Positions 47,619 through 57,807 are shown, counted from the stretch's first letter. The stretch is 64,000 nucleotides of DNA from Qipengyuania gaetbuli (GCF_009827315.1 NZ_WTYF01000004.1:186001-250000), one strand, 5' to 3'. Notes: generated by a model not told the origin, from the letters alone. Numbers and translations are program-made.

Positions 47619-49013
47619 ATGAGTTCACCACAGATCGTCTGGTTGCGGCGCGACTTGCGCATGGCCGACCAGCCAGCGCTTCATGCCGCGGCCAAGGCCG
47701 GGCCGGTCATCCCTGTCTATGTCCTCGACGACGAGCGGGCGGGCGACCACGCCTATGGCGGCGCGTCGCGCTGGTGGCTGCACCATTCGCTGGAATCGCT
47801 CGGCCGTTCACTGGGCGCTCGCAAATCGCGGATCGTGCTGCGAAAGGGCGATGCGCCGCAGGTGCTGGCTGCGCTCGCCGACGAGACGGGTGTGAGCTGC
47901 ATCCACGCCATCCGCCATTACGAACCCTGGTGGAAGGAGGCGGAGGACGAACTTCGCGATGCGCTGGGCGAGGGGCGCAAGCTGTGCCTCTACGACGGGA
48001 ATTACCTGATGCCGCCGGGTAGCGTGACGACCGGGTCGGGCGACCCTTACAAGATCTACACGCCGTTTTCGAAGGCGCTGCTCGAACACATGCCCCCGCG
48101 CGATGTGCTGGGCGAGCCGGAGACCATCCATTCGCCCGATGCATGGCCCGACAGCGACGCTCTGGAAGCCTGGGACCTGCTGCCGACCAGGCCCGACTGG
48201 GCGGGCGGTTTCCGCGCGTTCTGGGAGGTCGGCGAGGCGGCGGCGCATGACCGGCTCGACTGGTGGGCGGACCGCGTTGCCGACTATGACGAGGGGCGCA
48301 ACCTGCCTTCGGAAGACATCACCTCGCGCCTGTCGCCGCATCTCCACTGGGGCGAGCTGAGCCCCGCGCAGGTCTGGCACAAGCTCAAGGACAAGCGCTC
48401 CGACGGGTGGAGGACCTTCGGCAAGGAGATCATCTGGCGCGATTATGCGCAGAACGTGATCGACCAGTTCCCCGACTATCCGCGGACAAGCTACCGCGAC
48501 TATGACGAGCGCAAGCTGTGGCGCAATCCCGATGCCGGGCACCTGATCCGCGAGGACCTGGAATGCTGGCAGCGCGGCATGACGGGCTATCCGGTGGTCG
48601 ATGCGGGAATGCGGCAGCTGTGGCAGACCGGCTGGATACACAACCGCGTGCGGATGATCGCGGCAAGTTTCCTCGTGAAGCACCTGCTGATCGACTGGCG
48701 CTTTGGCGAACAATGGTTCTGGGACTGCCTCGTCGATGCCGATTACGGCAATAACGGCGTCAATTGGCAGTGGATCAGCGGCACGGGCGTCGACAGCAAC
48801 ATGTTCGTGCGCATCATGGCGCCGCTCACCCAGAGCGAGAAGTTCGATGCGGCGGGATACATCCGCGAATACGTGCCGGAGCTGGCGCGGCTGTCCGATG
48901 CCGAAATCCATGATCCGCCGGACCACAAGCGCGGCAAGTATCCGAAGAAGATGATCGGCCACAAGGAAGCGCGCGAGCGGGCGCTGGAGGCCTACAAGTC
49001 GGCCAAGTCGTAG
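47619..49013 (+). CDS. phrB: Deoxyribodipyrimidine photolyase
   Basis: 464 residues from the ATG at 47619. Photolyase N-terminal antenna domain (IVWLRRDLRMADQPAL) and C-terminal FAD domain (IIWRDYAQNVIDQFP, GYPVVDAGMRQLWQTGWIHNRVRM, FLVKHLLIDWRFGEQWFWDCLVDAD, NNGVNWQWISGTGVDSN) match class I CPD photolyases, which reverse UV dimers using blue light. Starts 28 bases after the YdjM-type gene and ends 41 bases before cfa. Confidence 0.95.
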   Translation: MSSPQIVWLRRDLRMADQPALHAAAKAGPVIPVYVLDDERAGDHAYGGASRWWLHHSLESLGRSLGARKSRIVLRKGDAPQVLAALADETGVSCIHAIRHYEPWWKEAEDELRDALGEGRKLCLYDGNYLMPPGSVTTGSGDPYKIYTPFSKALLEHMPPRDVLGEPETIHSPDAWPDSDALEAWDLLPTRPDWAGGFRAFWEVGEAAAHDRLDWWADRVADYDEGRNLPSEDITSRLSPHLHWGELSPAQVWHKLKDKRSDGWRTFGKEIIWRDYAQNVIDQFPDYPRTSYRDYDERKLWRNPDAGHLIREDLECWQRGMTGYPVVDAGMRQLWQTGWIHNRVRMIAASFLVKHLLIDWRFGEQWFWDCLVDADYGNNGVNWQWISGTGVDSNMFVRIMAPLTQSEKFDAAGYIREYVPELARLSDAEIHDPPDHKRGKYPKKMIGHKEARERALEAYKSAKS

Positions 49014-49054
49014 CGGACTTGTCGCAGGCGCGGCTGCGCGCCATAGCGCGGGGC

Positions 49055-50305
49055 ATGGACATGCCTACCAGCCAGCGCGGACGGGACCTCATCGAAGGCG
49101 CACGGCCCTTTGCTCGCAAACCCGGCCTCCTTGCGCGGCTGGTCGCCCCCGGCTTCGGCAAGATCCTCGACCGCATCGACACGGCGCTGGTTTCGGGCAC
49201 GATCCATGCGACGCTGCCCGACGGTAACACGCGCACGCTCGGCGGCCGCGCAGAAGGTTTCGAATGCGCGGTCGAGCTGCGCAGCTGGAACGCGCTGGTG
49301 CGCCTTGCCAGCAACGGCTCGGTCGGCTGGTACCAGGCGTGGGAGACGGGCGAATGGTGGAGTCCCGATCCCGTCCCGCTCTTTGCGCTGTTCATGCAGC
49401 ACGCCGCGCGGCTGGGCGATACGGCGCGCGCCAAGGGGCCTTTCCGCCACGGGCTCAAGCTCGCCCACCTGTTCAACCGCAACACGCACGAGGGCGCGCA
49501 GAAGAACATCTCGGCGCATTACGACCTCGGCAATGATTTCTACGCCGCATGGCTCGATCCGACGATGAGCTATTCCTCCGCGCTCGATGTGCGAGATGAC
49601 GGCCTCGAGGCGGCGCAGCGGCGCAAGTGGGACGCGCTGGCGTCACGCCTCGGCGATCCCGCCTCGCTGCTCGAAATCGGCTGCGGCTGGGGCGCGCTGG
49701 CGGACTTTTTCGCGTCGCGGGGCAGTGACGTCACGGCGATAAGCCTGTCCGACGAACAGCTGTCCTGGGCAAGGGCGCGCCACAGTGCCGCCGTCGATTT
49801 CCGCAAGCAGGACTACCGCGATACGGCAGGCCGCTACGACGCCATTGTCAGCGTCGAGATGGTCGAGGCGCTGGGGCGCGAATACTGGCCGACCTTCATG
49901 GACTGCATTGCGCGCAACCTGAAACCGGGCGGACGCGCGGCGATCCAGTATATCTCTATGCGCGACGAGCTGTTCGACGAGTATGCGAAGAGCGCGGATT
50001 TCATCCAGGCCTATGTCTTTCCGGGAGGGCTGCTGATCCGCACCAGCGAATTCCGCCGCCTGGCCGAAGAGCGGGGCCTTGCATGGCAGGACCAAGCCGA
50101 TTTCGCGCTCGACTATGCCGAAACGCTGCGCATCTGGCGCGAGCGGTTCGACCATGCCGAGCAGGCAGGCGAGCTGCCGCCCGGCTTCGACGTGCGGTTC
50201 TGCAATCTGTGGCGCTATTACCTGATGTATTGCGAAGGGGGATTCCGCGGCGGCGGAATCGATGTCCACCAGGTCACGCTGGTGAAAGAGGGAGAGGGCA
50301 AATGA
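49055..50305 (+). CDS. cfa: Cyclopropane-fatty-acyl-phospholipid synthase family methyltransferase
   Basis: 416 residues from the ATG at 49055; a TTG 12 codons earlier is the alternative. SAM-dependent methylation of unsaturated membrane phospholipids. Landmarks: ISAHYDLGNDFYAAWLDPTMSYSSA, the SAM loop LLEIGCGWGALADFFA, VSVEMVEALGREYWPTF and AIQYISMRDELFDEY; the C-terminal WRYYLMYCEGGFRGG is characteristic. The bicarbonate-site residues cannot be checked by eye. The stop overlaps the next gene by 4 bases. Confidence 0.92.
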   Translation: MDMPTSQRGRDLIEGARPFARKPGLLARLVAPGFGKILDRIDTALVSGTIHATLPDGNTRTLGGRAEGFECAVELRSWNALVRLASNGSVGWYQAWETGEWWSPDPVPLFALFMQHAARLGDTARAKGPFRHGLKLAHLFNRNTHEGAQKNISAHYDLGNDFYAAWLDPTMSYSSALDVRDDGLEAAQRRKWDALASRLGDPASLLEIGCGWGALADFFASRGSDVTAISLSDEQLSWARARHSAAVDFRKQDYRDTAGRYDAIVSVEMVEALGREYWPTFMDCIARNLKPGGRAAIQYISMRDELFDEYAKSADFIQAYVFPGGLLIRTSEFRRLAEERGLAWQDQADFALDYAETLRIWRERFDHAEQAGELPPGFDVRFCNLWRYYLMYCEGGFRGGGIDVHQVTLVKEGEGK

Positions 50306-51507
50306 GGATTCGTTCGGTTCTTGCATCGATGACGGCCATCGCGCTGTGCGGATGCGCCGCAAGCTACGATGCAACGCAGACGGTACACGTGCATTCGGCG
50401 CCTGCGGTGACGCAGTCGACCCCGGCCCAGATGGCGAGCCTCGACCCGTCCGATTCGATCCTGTTCTGGAACGATGCGCGCCGATCCGCCGCCTTCCGCA
50501 GCATGGAGACGATGTTCCCCGGGCTGGAAGTCGCTCCGGCATCGCAGACCCGTCACCTTCCCGCCGGAAAGGCGCTGGGCGCGGATCAGGAAGCTGCTGT
50601 GCGCACCTTCATGGCCGAGACTTCGGCTTCAGGCGTGATGGTGCTGCAGGACGGCAAGGTCCGCTTCGAAGACTACGCGATGGGCCTAGACTCCAACGAC
50701 CGCTGGACCAGCTTCTCGGTCGCCAAGAGTTTTACCTCGACCCTGCTGGGCGCAGCAATCCAGGACGGGCATATCGAGAGCGTCGATACGCCCGTGACCG
50801 CGATCATCCCGGCACTGGCAGGCACGGCCTATGACGGCGTCACGGTCGGCCAGATCGCCATGATGACTTCGGGCGTTGCGTGGAACGAGGATTACACTGA
50901 TCCCGACAGCGACGTGGCCAAGATGCTCGCCATCGCGCCGGTCGAAGGCGAATCGCAGGCCGTCACCTATGCCCGCACTTTGAAGCGCGAGGCGCCGGCG
51001 GGCCAGAAATGGGTCTACAAGACGCTGGAGACCAATCTCCTCGGCCTGATCGTGGAGGAAGCGACGGGTAAGTCGCTCGCGGCCTATTCGGCGGAGAAGA
51101 TCGTCGATCCGGCGGGCTTTGCCGGCGGATTGTTCTGGATGCAGGACCTCACCGGCGGGAATATCGGCGGCTGCTGCCTGTCGCTGCGGCTGTCCGACTA
51201 TGCCCGCTTCGGCCAGTTCGTGCTCGAAGGCGGTGACGGCGTGGTACCGGAGGGCTGGTTCGCCGAGGCTGGCGCGCCGCAAGTCTCCTTCGCGCCGCGC
51301 GCGCCGGGCTTCGGCTATGGCTACCAGTGGTGGGCCTATCCGGGCGGCAATTACGGGGCGCAGGGCATCTTCGGGCAGGCAATCACCATCGTGCCCGAAA
51401 AGAAGCTCGTCGTCGCCGTGGTCAGCAACTGGCCGACCGCGACCAGCAGCGAAAACCGCGCCAAGGCGCAGGCACTGGTCGCAAAGCTGTCGGAAGGGGC
51501 GGACTAG
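50302..51507 (+). CDS. Beta-lactamase-fold serine hydrolase (NylB/class C-like)
   Basis: 401 residues from the ATG overlapping the cfa stop. Lipoprotein signal MTAIALCGC. The catalytic SxxK is SVAK in WTSFSVAKSFTSTLLG, and the following GVTVGQIAMMTSGVAWNEDY and WVYKTLETNLLGLIVEEATG fit the family of 6-aminohexanoate-dimer hydrolases and class C-like esterases. The C-terminal WWAYPGGNYGAQGIFGQ supplies the third motif region. Substrate is not a given; it may be an esterase, amidase or peptidase acting in the periplasm. Confidence 0.88.
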   Translation: MRIRSVLASMTAIALCGCAASYDATQTVHVHSAPAVTQSTPAQMASLDPSDSILFWNDARRSAAFRSMETMFPGLEVAPASQTRHLPAGKALGADQEAAVRTFMAETSASGVMVLQDGKVRFEDYAMGLDSNDRWTSFSVAKSFTSTLLGAAIQDGHIESVDTPVTAIIPALAGTAYDGVTVGQIAMMTSGVAWNEDYTDPDSDVAKMLAIAPVEGESQAVTYARTLKREAPAGQKWVYKTLETNLLGLIVEEATGKSLAAYSAEKIVDPAGFAGGLFWMQDLTGGNIGGCCLSLRLSDYARFGQFVLEGGDGVVPEGWFAEAGAPQVSFAPRAPGFGYGYQWWAYPGGNYGAQGIFGQAITIVPEKKLVVAVVSNWPTATSSENRAKAQALVAKLSEGAD

Positions 51508-51635
51508 GCCGCCTTACGAGTGGTGGCGGAGGCCGCGAAGGCACACCGCCACCGACGACGATACCGGACGAGGGTTCAGGCCAGCGCCCAGAGGTCGCCG
51601 CCAATGCGTCGGTCTTGTCGCCTTCCCGTAGGCCG

Positions 51636-51983
51636 TCAGTAAGGGCGGTAGGCACCTTCGCCGCTGTAACGGGCGAGGATGTTGTCGTGGACGATCGGGC
51701 TCAGCAGCTCGCTGAACGCGCAGCCGACCATGCAGTTTTCCCACCACACGACCTGCGCCTGCAGCGATTCGAGGCCGGGGAGGGTGAGCCAGCACATCTG
51801 GCCTTCGTGCATGCGGTTGATCGCCGCTGCCGAAAAGCCGGAGATCGACAGATCGTGGACCACCGTCTGGAAGGCGCGTCCGCCGCTGGCGCGCAGCTGG
51901 CCGGGAATGGTCAGCTTGGTACGCGGCGCGCACCGGTCCTCCTGTGCTGCGACAGTGTAGCGATCCTGGGTCTGGTAGCTCAT
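51636..51983 (-). CDS. PilZ domain protein
   Basis: 115 residues from the ATG at 51983. The cyclic-di-GMP-binding PilZ motifs are present: R17-CAP-R21 (RxxxR) and D44-LSIS-G49 (DxSxxG), followed by the barrel strands (AQVVWWENCMVGCAFSEL). A stand-alone PilZ effector, often controlling motility or exopolysaccharide. Monocistronic, with 128 bases of gene-free sequence before the serine hydrolase stop. Confidence 0.88.
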   Translation of the reverse strand: MSYQTQDRYTVAAQEDRCAPRTKLTIPGQLRASGGRAFQTVVHDLSISGFSAAAINRMHEGQMCWLTLPGLESLQAQVVWWENCMVGCAFSELLSPIVHDNILARYSGEGAYRPY

Positions 51984-52101
51984 ATCCGGCACCTTGCTTG
52001 AGACTGAAATCCGAAGGGCACGCCCGGGTAAAAACGCGCGCGGGTTATCTGTCGGAATCTCTCTCAGCAGGATTACGGAAGTTTCGCCGGATGTGGTTAA
52101 C

Positions 52102-52812
52102 CTAGCTTTCGATCCGCTCTCGGTGACGGGTCGTGAAATCGTTAACAAGCAGCTCGACCAGGCGCTCGCCCACGGCTTCGGGCGGTTTGACCGTCTGCGG
52201 GTCTTCGCCGGGATAGGCCTTGGCGCGCATTGCGGTGCGGGTCGCGCCCGGATCGACGATGGACACGCGGACGCCGGAAATCTTTTCGACCTCCTGCGCA
52301 TAGGAATCGAGCAGATTGTCGAACGCCGCCTTGGTCGAACCATAGGCGGACCAATAGGCGCGGGGGGTTTCGCCGACGCTGCTGGTCAGGCCGATCACGC
52401 GGCCGGCATCGGCCCGCTTCAGCAGCGGGTCGAAATTGGCCAGCAGTGCCTGCGTCGCCAGCACGTTGATGGTCATCGCCTGGCTGAACTGCTTGCCGTC
52501 GATCTGCGTAACCGGTGTAAGGGTCGGCAGATAGGCTGCTGAAATTACGAGGATATCCAGCTTGTCCCAGCGTCCGGCAATGGCGGAGGCGAGGCGGGCG
52601 ATGCCGTCGCTTTCGGCAAGGTCGACAGGGGCAATGGTGGACTGGCCGCCGGTTTCGTGGATGCGGTCTTCCACCGCCTCCAGCGCGCGCACGTCGCGGC
52701 CGGTGAGGACCACATGCGCGCCTGCTTCGGCGAGCGCGACGGCGCTGGCCGCGCCGATGCCCTTGCTCGCACCCGTGACCAGGGCGAGTTTACCCTCGAG
52801 CGGTTTCGTCAT
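52102..52812 (-). CDS. Short-chain dehydrogenase/reductase
   Basis: 236 residues. TGASKGIG cofactor loop, SAAYLP in place of NNAG, TSSVGETPRAYWSAYGSTK (Ser, Tyr-x3-Lys), and PGATRTAMRAKAYPGEDP. Close to the YciK-like SDRs found downstream of purF in alphaproteobacteria. It begins 1 base after the purF stop, so it is co-transcribed. Substrate unknown. Confidence 0.9.
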   Translation of the reverse strand: MTKPLEGKLALVTGASKGIGAASAVALAEAGAHVVLTGRDVRALEAVEDRIHETGGQSTIAPVDLAESDGIARLASAIAGRWDKLDILVISAAYLPTLTPVTQIDGKQFSQAMTINVLATQALLANFDPLLKRADAGRVIGLTSSVGETPRAYWSAYGSTKAAFDNLLDSYAQEVEKISGVRVSIVDPGATRTAMRAKAYPGEDPQTVKPPEAVGERLVELLVNDFTTRHRERIES

Positions 52813-52813
52813 G

Positions 52814-54301
52814 TCAGGCGACCTTGTTTACCGGAAAGGCGAGCTGCTTCTGCTTGTCCTCGCGCTTGGCGAGGTCGGTCAGCGAGGTGGGATAATCGCC
52901 GGTGAAGCAGGCGTCGCAGAATTGCGGGCATTCCTTCTTGCGCGGCTTTTCGCCGACCGCGCGGTAAAGGCCGTCGATGGATACGAAGGCGAGGCTGTCC
53001 GCCTTGATGAATTCGCGCATCGGTTCGAGATCCATGCGCGCGGCCAGCAGCTTGGACCGTTCGGGCGTGTCGACGCCGTAGAAGCAGCTGTAAGCCGTCG
53101 GCGGGCTGGCGACGCGGAAGTGCACTTCCTTGGCGCCTGCATCGCGCATCATCTCGACGATCTGCATCGAGGTTGTGCCGCGCACGATCGAATCGTCGAT
53201 CAGGACGATGCGCTTACCTTCCACCAGCATGCGGTTGGCATTGTGCTTGCGCTTCACGCCTGCATGGCGCGCGCCGTCGGACGGCTGGATGAAGGTGCGC
53301 CCGACATAGTGCGAGCGGATGATGCCCAGTTCGAACGGGATGCCCGACGCCTGCGCATAGCCTATGGCCGCCGGAACGCCGCTGTCGGGCACGGGCACGA
53401 CCAGATCGGCCTCGACCGGCTTTTCCTTGGCCAGTTCGGCGCCGATGGCTTTGCGCGCCTCGTAGACGCTGCGGCCGGCAAAGAAGCTGTCGGGACGGCT
53501 GAAATAGACGTGTTCGAAGATGCACGGGCGCGCGCGGTGCGTGCCGAACGGATGGATCGAATCGATATTGCCGTCGTAATCGACCTTGATCAGCTCGCCC
53601 GGTTCGACCTCGCGGATCATTTCCGCGCCGACCACGTCGAAGGCGACGCTTTCGCTGGCAAACGCGGTCGCATCGCCGATGCGGCCCATCACGAGCGGAC
53701 GGATGCCGAGCGGGTCGCGGCAGGCGATCATGCCTTCGGGCGTCATCACGATCAGCGCATAGGCACCTTCGAGCAGGCGCAGCGCATCCACCAGACGGTC
53801 AACGATGGTCGGGTAACGGCTGGTGGCGACGAGGTGGATGATGACTTCGGTGTCGGAGGTCGACTGGAAGATCGCGCCGCGCTGGACCAGTTCCTCGCGC
53901 AGCGTGCCCGCGTTCGAGATATTGCCGTTGTGCGCGACGGCGAAACCGCCGCTGGCAAGGTCGGCATAGAGCGGCTGCACATTGCGCAGGCCTGCGCCGC
54001 CGGTGGTCGAATAGCGCACGTGGCCCGCAGCCATGTGGCCGGGCAGTTCGGCGATGGCGTCGGCGGAAGAGAAATTCTCGGCGACATGGCCGAGGCCGCG
54101 GCGGGCGCGGAATTCGGCGCCGTCCCAGGCGACGATCCCGGCAGCTTCCTGCCCGCGGTGCTGGAGCGCGTGGAGGCCAAGCGCGGTGGCCGCCGATGCA
54201 TCGGCAGCGTTGATGACGCCGAACACGCCGCATTCCTCACGCAGCTTGTCGCCATCCTCGTCGAGGAAAGGGTGGGTGAGGTTCCCAAGGGGCGTATTCA
54301 C
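52814..54301 (-). CDS. purF: Amidophosphoribosyltransferase
   Basis: 495 residues with a GTG start. First committed step of purine synthesis, PRPP plus glutamine to phosphoribosylamine. The leader DGDKLREECGVFGV is processed to the catalytic cysteine; the glutaminase domain has LQHRGQEAAGI and HNGNISN. The PRTase domain carries VLIDDSIVRGTTS (PRPP loop). The C-terminal CPQFCDACFTGDYP suggests the iron-sulphur cluster of the Bacillus-type enzyme. Divergent from lolC. Confidence 0.95.
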   Translation of the reverse strand: MNTPLGNLTHPFLDEDGDKLREECGVFGVINAADASAATALGLHALQHRGQEAAGIVAWDGAEFRARRGLGHVAENFSSADAIAELPGHMAAGHVRYSTTGGAGLRNVQPLYADLASGGFAVAHNGNISNAGTLREELVQRGAIFQSTSDTEVIIHLVATSRYPTIVDRLVDALRLLEGAYALIVMTPEGMIACRDPLGIRPLVMGRIGDATAFASESVAFDVVGAEMIREVEPGELIKVDYDGNIDSIHPFGTHRARPCIFEHVYFSRPDSFFAGRSVYEARKAIGAELAKEKPVEADLVVPVPDSGVPAAIGYAQASGIPFELGIIRSHYVGRTFIQPSDGARHAGVKRKHNANRMLVEGKRIVLIDDSIVRGTTSMQIVEMMRDAGAKEVHFRVASPPTAYSCFYGVDTPERSKLLAARMDLEPMREFIKADSLAFVSIDGLYRAVGEKPRKKECPQFCDACFTGDYPTSLTDLAKREDKQKQLAFPVNKVA

Positions 54302-54469
54302 AGGGTGCTGTCCGCGCTGCCAACCGATGGCGGTCCAATGGCGATGTTACGCCCCGATTACAAGGGCGATGACGGCGGTAACGGTGGACCGGATGCGGCA
54401 ATTCATTGCACGGCCAGCAATCCCTGCCTAAACGCGGCAGGCAACGGACAACGACAGACAAGAGCCGCC

Positions 54470-55711
54470 TTGATCCTCTCTCCCTTCGAACGGACCATCG
54501 CCAAGCGCTACCTGCTTCCCGGCAGGAGCGAGGCGTTCATCGCGCTGGTCGCGGGCATATCCATTACCGTCGTCATGCTGTCGGTCGCCATGCTGGTGAT
54601 CGTGATGAGCGTGATGAACGGGTTCCGCGCCGAACTGCTCGACAAGATCGTCGGCCTCAACGGGCACGCCATCATCCAGGCCTATGGCGGACCGATGGAA
54701 GACTGGGAGGAAATCCTCCAGGAAACCCGACAGACGCCCGGCGTGGTGGAAGCCAGCCCGCTGATCGAACAGCCGCTGCTGGTGACCTTCAATGGCAGGG
54801 CGGAGGCGATCCTGCTGCGCGGCAATACGGCGCAGGACATTCGCGAACTGGGCGAAAAGACGCTCGGCGGGAACATGGATTCGCTCCAGCCCGGTTCGGG
54901 CAAGGTCGCGATCGGTGCGCGGCTTGCGGAGAACATCGGCGCGCGGGTGGGCGACACGATCACGGTCATCAATCCGCAGGGCCGTTCGACGCCGTTCGGC
55001 ACCGTGCCGCGCCAGATCGGTTACGAAATCGGGGCGATCTTCGAAATCGGCATCTACGACTATGACGGCGCCTTCGTCGTCATGCCGATGCAGGACGCGC
55101 AGACCCTGCTCCTGATCGGCGACAAGGTCGGCATGATCGAGGTGAAGGTGACCGATCCGGACGAGGTCGAAGAAATCCTCGAGCCCGTGCAGGCGCAGCT
55201 TGCCGGGCGGGCGGTCATCCAGACCTGGAAGACCATCAACGCGACCCTGTTCGAGGCGCTGCAGGTGGAACGCGCCGCCATGGCATTTGCCTTGAGTTTC
55301 ATGGTCCTGGTGGCTGCTTTCAATATCCTTTCGAGCCTCGTGATGCTGGTCCGTGCCAAGACGCGCGACATTGCCATCATGCGCACTATGGGCGCGACGC
55401 GGCGCAGCCTGACCAAGATTTTCGTGACCACCGGTTTCACCGTGGGCGCCCTGGGCACGATCGCGGGCCTCATCCTCGGCGCGCTGGTGCTGGGCTTCCG
55501 CGAACAGATCGTGTCGGCGATCAGCTGGCTGACCGGCGCCGACCTCTGGGACCCGCAGGTCCGCTTCCTCAGCACGATCCCGTCGAAACCCGATCCGGTC
55601 GAAATCGCCATGATCGTGGGCCTTGCGCTGGTGATGAGCTTCCTCGCCACGCTTTATCCGGCGCTCAAGGCTGCCAGCACGGATCCGGTACAGGTGCTTC
55701 GCTATGAATAG
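54470..55711 (+). CDS. lolC: Lipoprotein-releasing ABC transporter permease
   Basis: 413 residues from a TTG start. The conserved N-terminus [17 protein letters not shown] and first helix [29 protein letters not shown] place it; any earlier start lies in the purF antisense region. A periplasmic domain (about 45-265) is followed by three C-terminal helices ([65 protein letters not shown]). It is the FtsX-like LolC/E subunit that extracts lipoproteins for transfer to LolA. It overlaps lolD by 8 bases. A single LolC/E-type subunit implies the alphaproteobacterial LolF arrangement. Confidence 0.93.
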   Translation: MILSPFERTIAKRYLLPGRSEAFIALVAGISITVVMLSVAMLVIVMSVMNGFRAELLDKIVGLNGHAIIQAYGGPMEDWEEILQETRQTPGVVEASPLIEQPLLVTFNGRAEAILLRGNTAQDIRELGEKTLGGNMDSLQPGSGKVAIGARLAENIGARVGDTITVINPQGRSTPFGTVPRQIGYEIGAIFEIGIYDYDGAFVVMPMQDAQTLLLIGDKVGMIEVKVTDPDEVEEILEPVQAQLAGRAVIQTWKTINATLFEALQVERAAMAFALSFMVLVAAFNILSSLVMLVRAKTRDIAIMRTMGATRRSLTKIFVTTGFTVGALGTIAGLILGALVLGFREQIVSAISWLTGADLWDPQVRFLSTIPSKPDPVEIAMIVGLALVMSFLATLYPALKAASTDPVQVLRYE

Positions 55712-56378
55712 TCCGGTCGTCGAACTCAGGGGCCTGACCCGCAGTTTCGAGCAGGGCGGCGAGCGGATCGACGTGCTGCGCGGCGTGAACCTGCGCGTCA
55801 TGCCCGGCGAGATCGTGGCGCTGCTCGGCCCGTCGGGTTCGGGCAAGTCGACCATGCTTCAGGCCGTGGGCCTGCTCGAAGGCGGGTTCGGCGGCGAAAT
55901 CGTGATTGCCGGCCATTCGGCGGAGAAATCCGATGCCAATGCGCGCACGACGCTGCGCCGCAACCACCTGGGCTTCGTTTACCAGTTCCACCACCTTCTT
56001 CCCGATTTCGACGCGCGCGAGAACGTCGTCCTGCCGCAGCTGGTTGCAGGCAAGCCGCGCGGAGAGGCGGAGGCGAGGGCGGAGGAACTCCTGCGCGCGC
56101 TCGGCCTCGGGCACCGCCTGACGCACCGCCCGAGCCAGCTTTCGGGCGGCGAACAGCAGCGCGTGGCAGTCGCCCGCGGGCTCGCCAACCGGCCTGCGCT
56201 GGTGCTGGCCGACGAACCCACGGGCAACCTCGACGAGGCGACCTCGGACAAGGTTCTCGAGCAGTTCCTCGCGCTGGTGAGGGGAGAGGGCAGTGCGGCG
56301 CTGGTCGCCACGCATAACGAGCGCCTCGCAAGCCGGATGGACCGAGTGGTCCGCCTGCACGACGGCGTGCTGGAATAG
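55704..56378 (+). CDS. lolD: Lipoprotein-releasing ABC transporter ATPase
   Basis: 224 residues. Walker [11 protein letters not shown]-loop [18 protein letters not shown] (the LolD-specific segment), signature [19 protein letters not shown] and Walker [13 protein letters not shown]. It powers the LolC partner, with which it shares an 8-base overlap. Confidence 0.95.
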   Translation: MNSPVVELRGLTRSFEQGGERIDVLRGVNLRVMPGEIVALLGPSGSGKSTMLQAVGLLEGGFGGEIVIAGHSAEKSDANARTTLRRNHLGFVYQFHHLLPDFDARENVVLPQLVAGKPRGEAEARAEELLRALGLGHRLTHRPSQLSGGEQQRVAVARGLANRPALVLADEPTGNLDEATSDKVLEQFLALVRGEGSAALVATHNERLASRMDRVVRLHDGVLE

Positions 56379-56425
56379 CGGACCCGCACGGCGTTTCGAG
56401 CGTTGGTCGGGCAAGGAGATTTGCC

Positions 56426-56704
56426 ATGACCGACCATCCCAGCACTTATAAGGCTGAAAACACAAATCGCGAGGGAATCCAGTGGGATGACCGCGCGACC
56501 TTGCACCGTACCGGCGATGGCGACGGCGTGCTCGACGATGCGAAGAGCCTGCGTAGTGGAACTTTTGCCGAACTGATCGAGCACGTCATGCTGATGCCTG
56601 AAGGCGAACGGGCCAATTACTACATCGAGAAGGCCGGCGACCGCGAATTCCACACGGAGGAAATCGCCAGCCTCTCGCGCCGCGACGATTTCCCGCGCTC
56701 GTAG
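56426..56704 (+). CDS. Small conserved-looking hypothetical protein
   Basis: 92 residues, hydrophilic, with an AAGGAG ribosome site. Composition is Asp/Glu/Arg-rich, with the central helix SGTFAELIEHVMLMPEGERANYYIEKAGD and no signal or membrane segment. Function unknown. It follows lolD by 47 bases. Confidence 0.75.
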   Translation: MTDHPSTYKAENTNREGIQWDDRATLHRTGDGDGVLDDAKSLRSGTFAELIEHVMLMPEGERANYYIEKAGDREFHTEEIASLSRRDDFPRS

Positions 56705-56782
56705 CGCACCGTCGCCTCTCTATCGAACGGGGCTTGGGCGAGCATGGCGCCTGTGCAACCCTTCTTGCAGGAGGGATGAGCC

Positions 56783-57301
56783 ATGTTCTCTACATCGATT
56801 GCCTTGATGGTTGCCCAAGCTGCGAGTGCTGGCACGCCGCCGTCACCCCCGCCATCGTGCGAGGGCGCGGAATACGAGGCCTTCGACTTCTGGGTCGGTG
56901 AGTGGGTGGTAACGCCTGCCGCAGGCGGAGACGCCGTGGCCGACAGCCGCATCGAGAAGGTGAGCGCTGGCTGCGCGATCCGCGAAACCTGGATGCCCTA
57001 TCGCGGGCGGCACGGAACCAGCCTGTCCGCCTATGACCCTGCGACCGGCAACTGGCACCAGCTATGGGTCGGCGGCACGCCGGGCCGCGTGTTCTTCGAC
57101 GGCGGACCCGTGGAGGGGAAGATGGTCCTGACCGGCTATTGGGGGCAGGATGCAGCAGGCAATTCGCAGCTTGTGCGCATGACCTACTCGGTGCAAGGCG
57201 ACGGCTCGGTCCGGCAATACGGGCAGGCCAGCAGCGATCACGGTCGAAGCTGGAGCGACAGTTTCGACTTCATCTACCGCCGCAAGGACACAGCCGAATG
57301 A
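56783..57301 (+). CDS. Secreted DUF1579-like protein
   Basis: 172 residues with an N-terminal signal (MFSTSIALMVAQAASA), then a Pro-rich linker and the motif AFDFWVGEWVVTPA with SAGCAIRETWMPYRGRHGTSLSAYDPATGNWHQLWVG, a lipocalin-like DUF1579 beta barrel. Ligand unknown. Overlaps the glutathione peroxidase start by 4 bases, so translation is coupled. Confidence 0.83.
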   Translation: MFSTSIALMVAQAASAGTPPSPPPSCEGAEYEAFDFWVGEWVVTPAAGGDAVADSRIEKVSAGCAIRETWMPYRGRHGTSLSAYDPATGNWHQLWVGGTPGRVFFDGGPVEGKMVLTGYWGQDAAGNSQLVRMTYSVQGDGSVRQYGQASSDHGRSWSDSFDFIYRRKDTAE

Positions 57302-57777
57302 CCACGATCGCCGATTTCACCGTTGCCGACAACAAGGGCCGCGAGGTCGATCTGTCGGAAAAGCTCGGCAAGGTGCTGCTGGTCGTCAACACCGCCAGCA
57401 AGTGCGGTTTCACACCCCAGTACGACGGGCTGGAAAAGCTGTATCAGGACTACGGCGACAAAGGCTTCGAGGTCATGGCCTTCCCCTGCAACCAGTTCGG
57501 CAACCAGGAACCGGGCGATGCCGACGAGATCGAGCAGTTCTGCAAGGTCAATTTCGGCCTGACCTTCCCGCTGATGGCGAAGGTCGATGTGAATGGCGAC
57601 AGTGCCAGCCCGCTGTTCGACTGGATGAAGAACGAGAAGCCGGGCCTGATGGGGTCGAAATCGATCAAGTGGAACTTCACCAAGTTCCTCATCGATCGCG
57701 ATGGCAATGTGGTGAAGCGTTACGGTCCCAACGATGCGCCCAAGGCCATCGCCAAGGATATCGAAAAGCTCCTGTAA
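57298..57777 (+). CDS. Glutathione peroxidase family protein
   Basis: 159 residues. Catalytic Cys36 in NTASKCGFTP, Gln66 in FPCNQFGNQEPG, and Trp125-Asn126 in KWNFTKFLID complete the tetrad of Cys-type peroxidases. Bacterial members reduce hydroperoxides, usually with thioredoxin. Overlaps the DUF1579-like gene by 4 bases. Confidence 0.93.
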   Translation: MTTIADFTVADNKGREVDLSEKLGKVLLVVNTASKCGFTPQYDGLEKLYQDYGDKGFEVMAFPCNQFGNQEPGDADEIEQFCKVNFGLTFPLMAKVDVNGDSASPLFDWMKNEKPGLMGSKSIKWNFTKFLIDRDGNVVKRYGPNDAPKAIAKDIEKLL

Positions 57778-57807
57778 CCTCAGCCGCGCCGGGACGAAGT
57801 CACCACC

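Noticed and set aside
52562..54469. Long in-frame extension upstream of lolC
   Set aside because: Runs antisense to purF and the SDR; the conserved LolC N-terminus begins at the TTG at 54470.
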